Source: Pseudevernia furfuracea
Taxonomy: Eukaryota; Ascomycota; Lecanoromycetes; Lecanorales; Parmeliaceae
Length of the DNA: 64,000 nt
NCBI GenBank assembly: GCA_022315425.1
Contig: JAIUPT010000050.1
Location: 930,001-994,000, forward strand
Reading direction: 5' to 3'
Of the stretch, positions 57,049-64,000 are shown in pieces. The notes under the pieces were generated by a model that was given only the letters and a program-made list of their open reading frames with translations, searched no databases and was not told where the DNA came from. The position numbers and the translations under genes were made by a program. Each line of letters opens with the position of its first letter. Position 1 is the stretch's first letter.

Positions 57049-60000
57049 TCACCTCCTTCGATGCCCAAGCTCCTTCCCCTTCTTCGACTTCTTCTTGTTT
57101 TTATCAACTGGTGGCTGCACTGGGATCTCTTCCAATTCTCGCTCCATGAACTGCAACATGTAATCATCGCATGACAGCGGCTCTTCCTCAGCATCTTGGG
57201 ATAACATCGCAGCAGGATTTGCTAAGCCAGATTCCGCAGCTTCCATAGTCGTGGTCCTCTCCACATCATCGTCTTGCGAGGGTTTTGGTGGAGGCATCAT
57301 CTCACCTGGAGTAGGTGGCCCAGGTGTCTTCGGCGTGGCGGCCCCTTTCTCGTCGAATTCGATGGCCTCGTTGGCGATTTCTTTTTCCGCCTCTTTTGCT
57401 GCGACAATGTCTTCTTGGTCCTCGACTGCTTCAAACACTCGGCCGGTACCACGGCGACCACCAAGCACGCGGTCCATAGCCGCGTTGGCGTCAGCGTCGC
57501 GATCATCAAGGGCTTCATCGCCAATCATGTCTTTGACGCTCATGTTGTTGAAGTAGTCTGTTGTGAACTCTCCTTCCTGGATGACGACATCATCGAGCAT
57601 GCGCTTCTGATTGGCTTTTCTGAGGATGTTGGCCTCGATGGTGTACTCGCTGACAAGTCGGTAGATATGGACGTCTCTCGTCTGACCAATTCGATGACAT
57701 CGGTCTTGACATTGCTTGTCCATTGCTGGATTCCAATCCAAATCATAGAAGATAACAGTGTCTGCGCCAGTCAAATTAATTCCTATACCACCCGAACGTG
57801 AGGACAGGATGAATGCTAGAATTCGGTCGTCACGGTTGAATCGTTCTGTCAGAATCTGCCGCTGTTCGATTTTAGTGGCCCCATCAAGACGGAGGTAACG
57901 ATGACCATGAATATTGAGGAACTGCTCGAGAATGTCAAGGACTCTCGTCATCTGAGTAAAAATAAGAGCACGATGACCGCCAGCTTGCAAAGTACGTAGC
58001 AGAGTGTCAAGTCGCTGGAGCTTACCGCAGTCGTACTGAAGGAGGCGCTTGTCCGGGAAGGCGATGGAGAGGCGCATACGAGCTTCATGGAAAGGATCCT
58101 GGGGATAGACCTGCTTTGCAGACTGGACAACTTCTACACCTCTACGACACAGGGTCAAAGGTACCATATCAGTAGCGACAACCGAAGGCGTTATACACGC
58201 GAATTTCTGGACCGTTGTTTCGAGAGCCTTGGCGCGGTTGGGCATGGTCAAGACCATTTCCTGTAAGGCAGGTGACATCCGTGAATACCACTCCGGTAGT
58301 TGAGCTCTTCTTTCCGGTATAGGCGGATGTGGCAGAGTCTTGACACCGAATTTGAGGCGCTCGATCTTGTCGCGAGTGTACAGAGGACGCCGTTGGCTAC
58401 GGAGGCTGGTAAGGTATGCAGCTTGCCTAAGTCTTTCGTAGGTATCGTACTTAGCAGTGCTCGCATAACTGGCAAGGGTACTCTTGACCGAAGTGGCATC
58501 GAAAGGAAGGTTGTGATCCATGCGGGCCCATTGTTGGCTTGAAAACTGCCTGAAAGCTCCAAGAGCTCCGACTCTTTGTCTTTGAATGGTCTCAAGAGCC
58601 GAGAACTCTTCATTTGCACCAGGAAGCAGGTTGATTGTATTCAAATCGACAGTATTGACAGGGTCATCCTGAAGCAACCGTCGCCGAACAAGTAATTCCT
58701 TGATCTCGAAGTCGGCAATAACTGACTTTGGCATTGCGAATGAAGTGGTAATTTGCCGGGTTTCGAAAAGATCGGGGTGATTGCAGACCTTGCGGAGCTG
58801 CATTAGAGCGTTCATTATCGAAAAGGTGTTTCCCGAAGCTAGCGTCTCACGTGTCTGGGCTCGAGACATAAAGCCATCGTATAGATATCTCTGACGCTTG
58901 GACAACTTGCAATACACCACGTGCTCATATTTACCAGGCATTTGCTTCTCGACATCTGCTTTCAGCCGCCGAAGGAGGAAAGGTCTTAAGACCCTGTGAA
59001 GTTTGGCCACGATAGCTCTAGCATCATCATCCATCACATCCCTTCCGTGTTCGAGGATCTGCTCCACTGGTTTTTTGAACCAGTCTGTAAACTCCTGTAG
59101 ATCTGCAAACCCCCCAATACCGGTTTCAGCACTGTCGGCAGGCATAAGAAAGAAAAGTAACGACCACAGTTCTGTCAGATTGTTCTGTAGAGGAGTTCCT
59201 GTAAGTAGGAGCCGAGCTCGAGTCCGGAATGTCAAGAGGGTCTGCCAACGCAGCGATTGGAAGTTCTTGATGTTGTGGGCTTCGTCGAGAATCATGTAAT
59301 GCCACGCCTTTTTTTTGAAGATCTGCTGATCATTCGTGATAATAGTATACGACGTGATCCAGACGTTCCATTTATCATTATTGAGCCACCCCTGCCGCTT
59401 CTTCCTTCGCTCTTCCTGAGTGCCATAGTAAGTTATAATTTTGAAGCCTGGAAGAAACTTCTTGAATTCCATCTCCCAGTTGAGCATGACGCTTGTCGGA
59501 ACAATAATCAAATGTGGACCCCAAACCTCGTGCTCAACCGCGAGATGAGCAAGCAATGCAATTGTTTGTATCGTTTTTCCAAGACCCATCTCATCTGCCA
59601 GGATTCCGTTCGTACCAGCGGCATAAAGCCCGGCAAGCCAGTCCAGGCCGAAGTGCTGATATTCTCTAAGAGTACCTCGAAGCAGAGAGGGTACAGGCGT
59701 CTTCAACGGATTGTTTGACATGGGTGTTGTTGGCAATGAAGTATCCTGAACCAACGATCTGAAATCCTGAGGAGGAGGCTTTTCTTCGGCTGCTTTTGAG
59801 ATTGTCAGATCACTATTTGCGCCTGTCGTAGCTTCAAATTCATGCGCGGGCCTAGTAATGCTCATAGCACGTTCTTCGCGGACTTCAGTATGTGGTTCTT
59901 CACTCGTAGTAGCAGAGGGTGTAGGGCCCTGCGTGGCATCTGGGATGAGAGAGACTTCTTCGGCCTCGTCTTCAGAGCCTTCGTCATCGTCTCGAGATGC

Positions 60001-62106
60001 GTCGGGTTTTTCTTCATTAGCTAGCTCCGGATCGGGCTCCAGCAGCGACTCCGAAAAGAAGCCAAGCAAGCCAGCTGGCTCTTCATCTGCGCTCTCTTCA
60101 TCACCACTTTCATCCTCTTCTGCAGACTCATCGATGTCACTCATGTCATCGTCCATGTCCGTGCTCTCATCACTGTCATCCATCAAAGCATCATCGACTT
60201 CATCCAACGCAACAGGACTATGAGGAGGCCCCTCGTGGGTCGGGTCAGGTGCTGAGGAAGGTTCGTCATTTTCGATTGCAGGATCTAACATTGTCTTCTC
60301 GGGAGCCTGACTGTCACTAGGAACATCGATATCCATGTGGTCTCCGTCGCGTTGCTTCGAGTCTGAAGGCTGGGTTTCTTCGAGGCTCGGTACAGTCGCG
60401 TATTTCCGACGTAGCTCCTCCTGGGTAAGACCTGCATCATCATCCACAGCAGCTTGATCTTCTTCATGATCAGACTGACTGGACGACATGTTGACTTCGT
60501 CTTCGCTATCTGCCTCCGATCCGGAACCAAATCTTTCACCAACGCTCGCATCCTCGCCACCAGACCCCTCGTCGCTGCCGTGGGAAGTGCGACGAGTTCT
60601 TTGCTTCATCATGTAGCCTTCCGACTTGTCTATTACTTCATTCAGCGCTTCTTTTCCCAAGCGATCTTGCTCTTCTTGCCACCTTTGAAGCCGACTTGCC
60701 TCCACAATTTCAGTGACCATAGCCCACTTTTTCTTCAAATCTTCCCTGATCTGTTCCCAGACCTCCTTTGCCGCGTCATTTTGCTCTTGAGCAATCTCTT
60801 CCTCCGTCTTAGGTTGTTCCTGCTTCCACATTTGGTATTTTTCCAGCTCTCTGCGCTGAACGAAGTCGGCTACCATCCGGGCACACTCCTTTGCATTTCT
60901 GCGGTGTTTGGCATTTTCTTGACCCAGCAATTTCTGGAAGTATACGGCATGTGCGACAAGCCGGTCCTGGTGGGTGTATTGCCGAGGCGGCGGGTCAAAC
61001 TTTTCCGGCTTGTAGAGTGAACACCGATCTTCACTGAGTCGACCACCCGGGTTTGCAGCTTCGTTGATGCAGGTCCTCAAGTGTGCTTCCTCAGAAGCAG
61101 ACCGCTCGGTCATCGTAGGATCTGGGTCTCCAATCTCAAGCCCTAGTCTGCCTTCCTTCTCAAACCACTCTTGGAACGAATTATAAATCCGGTTTGGAAG
61201 CACATGACCTGGGTGCTGTACATTCACCGTTGGCATACGAACCGTAAGACTTAATCGTTGAAATCGTTGATTGGGATCCACTTCGACAAGCTCTTCAGAC
61301 TCCTCGTTGTCTCCTGTTTCTTCTTCGTTGGTATGCCATCCGTTACTAGTTGACCCTCGTGTTCTGCCAGGTGTTGTCCCAACCTCAGAGCCGCGGGCTG
61401 CTCGGCGAGTTTGATGGGAGTTTGTTGGTTGAGGTGAGTGAGACGGTATGGGAGATTCCGGAAGTGGCCGTATCTTTTTTTTATGGGATCGTTTGAGCGG
61501 CGGGGGTGCATCATCGGAAGTTGTAGCATTCGCGGGCTGGCTGCTTTTAGTCGGTGGTCTACCAACAATGTTGACGGCAAGTTTGCCGGCCGATTGGGGT
61601 CGCTTGGCATTGCTGGGCGTTTGCGTTTGTGTCGAGGCGGATGTAATCAAGGGCGAACCTTTGCAGGCGCCTCCGTATTTACTCTTGCTGAGAGGAGAGC
61701 CCTGGTTGATGGCAGCACGCGTTTTCCGTTTGTCGGCCTGTGGAAGGAGATCGACAGGTACGTAATTTGTACGAGACGACTTTCGTCTGCCTTCTTCCAC
61801 GAATGATGTAGGTCCCTCGACTGCGATTTTCTTCCAAGGCGGTGAGATGGGTCGTGACCCTGGCGCGGACTTCTTCCCCGTCGGAGGATCTGTGAGCTTC
61901 CGCTTTTTGTTTGTAAGTGCATCAATGCCATTGTCTTCTTCGTGCGGGGTATCTCCATTTTCTAAGAAAGCTTCGGCATTCACATGCGAGAATTGTTCAG
62001 TCAAAGGTTGGTGTGGTAGTGAGAGTGTCGAATGATCAAGTCCATTGGTTTGATCGTTGACGTGGTTTGAAGCGTCACTGTTTTCCAGTTCCGCCTCGTT
62101 TTGCAT
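57049..62106 (-). CDS. SWR1: SWR1-type chromatin-remodelling ATPase
   Basis: Catalytic subunit of the complex that exchanges H2A for H2A.Z. A single exon encodes 1685 residues from ATG 62106 to TGA 57049; the frame extends four codons upstream only through a TTG. A disordered N-terminus is followed by an HSA domain (about residues 370-480, with HRRNAKECARMVADFVQ) and an acidic region rich in Asp/Glu/Ser. The ATPase lobe 1 has Walker A DEMGLGKT near residue 840 and LDEAHNIKN near 940. Lobe 2 ends with DRCHRIGQTRDVHIYRLVSE near 1470. The long insert between the lobes marks the SWR1/INO80 class; NIKNFQSLRWQ favours SWR1. A Lys-rich C-terminus follows. Confidence 0.95.
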   Translation of the reverse strand: MQNEAELENSDASNHVNDQTNGLDHSTLSLPHQPLTEQFSHVNAEAFLENGDTPHEEDNGIDALTNKKRKLTDPPTGKKSAPGSRPISPPWKKIAVEGPTSFVEEGRRKSSRTNYVPVDLLPQADKRKTRAAINQGSPLSKSKYGGACKGSPLITSASTQTQTPSNAKRPQSAGKLAVNIVGRPPTKSSQPANATTSDDAPPPLKRSHKKKIRPLPESPIPSHSPQPTNSHQTRRAARGSEVGTTPGRTRGSTSNGWHTNEEETGDNEESEELVEVDPNQRFQRLSLTVRMPTVNVQHPGHVLPNRIYNSFQEWFEKEGRLGLEIGDPDPTMTERSASEEAHLRTCINEAANPGGRLSEDRCSLYKPEKFDPPPRQYTHQDRLVAHAVYFQKLLGQENAKHRRNAKECARMVADFVQRRELEKYQMWKQEQPKTEEEIAQEQNDAAKEVWEQIREDLKKKWAMVTEIVEASRLQRWQEEQDRLGKEALNEVIDKSEGYMMKQRTRRTSHGSDEGSGGEDASVGERFGSGSEADSEDEVNMSSSQSDHEEDQAAVDDDAGLTQEELRRKYATVPSLEETQPSDSKQRDGDHMDIDVPSDSQAPEKTMLDPAIENDEPSSAPDPTHEGPPHSPVALDEVDDALMDDSDESTDMDDDMSDIDESAEEDESGDEESADEEPAGLLGFFSESLLEPDPELANEEKPDASRDDDEGSEDEAEEVSLIPDATQGPTPSATTSEEPHTEVREERAMSITRPAHEFEATTGANSDLTISKAAEEKPPPQDFRSLVQDTSLPTTPMSNNPLKTPVPSLLRGTLREYQHFGLDWLAGLYAAGTNGILADEMGLGKTIQTIALLAHLAVEHEVWGPHLIIVPTSVMLNWEMEFKKFLPGFKIITYYGTQEERRKKRQGWLNNDKWNVWITSYTIITNDQQIFKKKAWHYMILDEAHNIKNFQSLRWQTLLTFRTRARLLLTGTPLQNNLTELWSLLFFLMPADSAETGIGGFADLQEFTDWFKKPVEQILEHGRDVMDDDARAIVAKLHRVLRPFLLRRLKADVEKQMPGKYEHVVYCKLSKRQRYLYDGFMSRAQTRETLASGNTFSIMNALMQLRKVCNHPDLFETRQITTSFAMPKSVIADFEIKELLVRRRLLQDDPVNTVDLNTINLLPGANEEFSALETIQRQRVGALGAFRQFSSQQWARMDHNLPFDATSVKSTLASYASTAKYDTYERLRQAAYLTSLRSQRRPLYTRDKIERLKFGVKTLPHPPIPERRAQLPEWYSRMSPALQEMVLTMPNRAKALETTVQKFACITPSVVATDMVPLTLCRRGVEVVQSAKQVYPQDPFHEARMRLSIAFPDKRLLQYDCGKLQRLDTLLRTLQAGGHRALIFTQMTRVLDILEQFLNIHGHRYLRLDGATKIEQRQILTERFNRDDRILAFILSSRSGGIGINLTGADTVIFYDLDWNPAMDKQCQDRCHRIGQTRDVHIYRLVSEYTIEANILRKANQKRMLDDVVIQEGEFTTDYFNNMSVKDMIGDEALDDRDADANAAMDRVLGGRRGTGRVFEAVEDQEDIVAAKEAEKEIANEAIEFDEKGAATPKTPGPPTPGEMMPPPKPSQDDDVERTTTMEAAESGLANPAAMLSQDAEEEPLSCDDYMLQFMERELEEIPVQPPVDKNKKKSKKGKELGHRRR

Positions 62107-62515
62107 TTCTGACTTCAATCCTTACTCGACGACCCCCCAAAACATCCATCAAAACACATCCAATTTTGGTAATTGTTACGTCAAATGAAAGCTTGATATG
62201 AGTCCATTTCACTGGCGAAATTCGAGAGCGACCACGACTCCGACTGGTTGTGTAGAGGTGAAAGAAAAATGTACTGTATTACTTGCCCGACGTTGAAACA
62301 ATTTGAGCGCGAGTTTGGATATGTCGACACTCTCGATCAAGCTTTACCCGATTCAGCCATCTAATCACAGAATCTTGGCACTTACCTCACCTTCACCCGC
62401 AACTTCTACGCTGCCTCGATTTTGAAGTATTGCATTGCGCGTCAGTGCAACCACTTTCAAGGTAAGTCATTGCGTGATCTGAACAACTGCGATTGAGATA
62501 ATTAATCAAATACAG
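62107..62515. promoter_or_regulatory. Divergent promoter of SWR1 and the NDUFB8-like gene, with a 5' UTR intron
   Basis: 409 bp, head to head. At 62462-62515 a GTAAGT...TACAG intron of 54 bp ends exactly at the A of the NDUFB8-like start codon, so the 5' UTR is probably spliced. Confidence 0.65.
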
Positions 62516-63026
62516 ATGCTCTCTCGACGCCTCGCAACAGCGCGACCTCTGACCCATCTCCTCCGCACCCCCATCACCTACCGCCCACAGATACGCTACC
62601 TATCCCAAGCCGACGTCGAGGACCCCAATATGAACGGTGGCTACATTAACCCTCCCGCGATCCCCCGCCAATTTCGTGATCCCTACGCCGACTGGTGGGA
62701 CAAGCAAGAACGGCGCAACTACGGAGAGCCTGTACATGAAGACAATGATATCCTGGGCATGTTCTCGCCAGAAGAGTATACGCATTTTAAGCCTGGGTGG
62801 GGGGCTGTTTGTTTGGGTACTTTTGTGGTGACGTTTTTGGGGGCGGTGGCTGTGGTGGGAGTGTATTATCCTGATATGCCGGCGGTGAGGAGGGGGTATG
62901 AGGGGGGTTTGGATCGGGAATTAGGTGGCGAGGGTGCTATGCTGGTGAGTGAACATTCCTGATATGATTAGGGACGAGTGAGGGCTAAAGAGAGTGTAGG
63001 CGAGGACAGAGGATGGGGTTGATTGA
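62516..63026 (+). CDS. Complex I subunit, NDUFB8-like (NADH:ubiquinone oxidoreductase)
   Basis: Accessory subunit of mitochondrial complex I in the inner membrane. Exons 62516-62944 and 63000-63026 give 151 residues. The N-terminus is a mitochondrial presequence (MLSRRLATARPLTHLLR). Conserved family blocks follow: DPNMNGGYINPP, QFRDPYADWWDKQERRNYGEP and FSPEEYTHFKPGW. One membrane helix (CLGTFVVTFLGAVAVVGVYY) precedes a matrix- or intermembrane-facing tail. The last exon replaces an unspliced VSEHS end with ARTEDGVD, which looks like the usual tail. The start codon follows directly on a 5' UTR intron. Confidence 0.88.
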
Positions 63027-63347
63027 GGGTGAGGAAGGACAAACCTCAGACGGCGCTTCAAGGTGGACGTGTCACTGTACATAGGAGCTGCATTTTCGAG
63101 GCAGAAATACCACGCGTTCCATGTCTTGAAAGCTGATCGACATTCGCTTATATCCTATAACGACGTCTATGACAAGTCTCTGCGCCATTGCTATGCTATG
63201 CTCAACATAACCGAAAGGATGAACGCCTTCGGAGCCTCTCGAGATGACCATTGGACACCCAGGGTATCCCCATATACCACCGCCCACACGATTCTAGAAC
63301 CAGACACCAACCAGGAACCGCTAGGACTACGCACACAATATTAGATC
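63027..63347. other. Convergent intergenic stretch
   Basis: 321 bp between the NDUFB8-like stop and the stop of the partial gene at the window edge. Nothing identified. Confidence 0.4.
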
Positions 63348-64000
63348 TTAACGTCTGGGTAGATTTCCCATCATTCTCCCTCCCCCCGCCAACAGACTCT
63401 GCCGTACGATTTGTTCTGCGGCTGCCGCTGCAGCAAGCCTCTCCTTTTGCCTGCTTCGATCCTTCAAGTATTTTTCTGCCTCTGGTCTCATTCTTAGTAT
63501 CCTGAGTATCATGTCATCGTTAGGGTCTGCCTGAGCCTCCTTCCACTTTTCCTGTTTTGCCTTCTTCATCGTTCCCAAGTTCCGTGAGTGCATGACACTT
63601 TTTGATCTTCGCGTTGAGGGCAAACCCACTAGGCCAGCGGCACCACCGAAAGCGTGGGAGGAGGCAGCCACAGGGGCCGAAAGACGGTTGTTGCGTTGAT
63701 TTTGTTGACGAGCAGCAGTGGCGGAGGCCATACGCTCAGAGGTACGAAGCAAAGACTCGGTGGCCTCAAAGTAGAAGAAGTTCAAGGTGGTGATGTCGAA
63801 ATATTTAGGAGACCTGAGGACGTCGAGTGGGACACCATTAGCTTCCCCGGTCTCTTCGTCTACGGCGTGAAAGAAGTCAAAGAGGTATTGTAGCCATTTG
63901 AAGACAATGTCAAGCTCTTGTTGGCTTAGTTGGCGCTGTTGAGAGGGTTTGTCGGATAGTGGAGGCACGAGTAAGGTCTCTAATGTAACCAGGACTTCTT
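63348..64000 (-). CDS. C-terminal part of a DIL-domain-like protein (cut by the window edge)
   Basis: The frame is open from the window edge (64000) to the stop at 63348, about 217 codons; the 5' end lies outside. The block DIVFKWLQYLFDFFHAVDEE, then GVPLDVLRSPKYFDI and LNFFYFEATESLLRTSERM resembles the DIL (dilute) fold seen in class V myosin tails and in fungal DIL-ankyrin proteins. The rest is Ala/Arg/Gln-rich (KDRSRQKERLAAAAAAEQIV) and basic. There is no motor or ankyrin sequence in the visible part. DIL assignment is tentative. Confidence 0.55.
   Translation of the reverse strand, partial: EVLVTLETLLVPPLSDKPSQQRQLSQQELDIVFKWLQYLFDFFHAVDEETGEANGVPLDVLRSPKYFDITTLNFFYFEATESLLRTSERMASATAARQQNQRNNRLSAPVAASSHAFGGAAGLVGLPSTRRSKSVMHSRNLGTMKKAKQEKWKEAQADPNDDMILRILRMRPEAEKYLKDRSRQKERLAAAAAAEQIVRQSLLAGGGRMMGNLPRR

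Noticed and set aside
59257..59718. Plus-strand ORFs inside SWR1, the ORP, CYT-4 and other genes
   Set aside because: They are antisense or out-of-frame shadows of strongly supported coding sequence.

Overview
The window is nuclear DNA of a filamentous ascomycete (Pezizomycotina). Genes are split by short GT-AG introns of about 45-100 bp, lie on both strands without operons, and include families typical of that group: a fungal TRP-like channel, a Zn2Cys6 activator, a LaeA-like methyltransferase, a CYT-4 mitochondrial RNase, MARVEL and GFA proteins. I call 23 gene loci, one of which is a pseudogene. Most exon junctions were rebuilt by hand from reading frame and splice signals. No species can be named from the sequence.

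Layout. 0-6 kb: an oxysterol-binding protein (+), then an ING/PHD protein (-) and a class I histone deacetylase of the Hos2 type (+) that share one divergent promoter. 6.9-13 kb: a small one-helix membrane protein (+), splicing factor U2AF small subunit (-), a DUF4185-like protein (-) and a Cys/Met-metabolism PLP enzyme (-). 13-22 kb: an 1119-residue unknown protein (-) and a large TRP-like membrane protein (+). 22.8-32.3 kb: a FYVE-RING ubiquitin ligase, an Fmp42/SLC43-like transporter, a small coiled-coil protein and a Zn2Cys6 regulator, all on +. 32.3-36 kb: a repeat-rich interval around a small GFA-domain gene; it holds microsatellites, long G/C runs and a 286-bp inverted-repeat element.

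36-45 kb: CYT-4/Dss1-like mitochondrial exoribonuclease (-), molybdopterin synthase small subunit (+), a ten-exon LaeA-like methyltransferase (-) and a MARVEL membrane protein (-). 46-54 kb: a gene interrupted by three in-frame stops (+), an amidase (+), an arylamine N-acetyltransferase (-) and a secreted cysteine-rich protein (-). After 2.7 kb with no convincing gene come the SWR1 chromatin-remodelling ATPase (-), a complex I NDUFB8-like subunit (+) and the C-terminal end of a DIL-domain-like gene running off the window (-).

Most genes are unrelated housekeeping functions. One theme recurs: Yng2-like, Hos2-like and Swr1 all act on acetylated or variant-histone chromatin, and the first two are head to head. 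I found no convincing new multi-gene system. The best leads are the inverted-repeat element with telomere-like TTAGGG motifs in its ends, the triple-stop pseudogene whose lesions all fit C-to-T changes, a 72-bp tandem array open as a 24-residue repeat, and a 20-bp-arm hairpin inside an intron.
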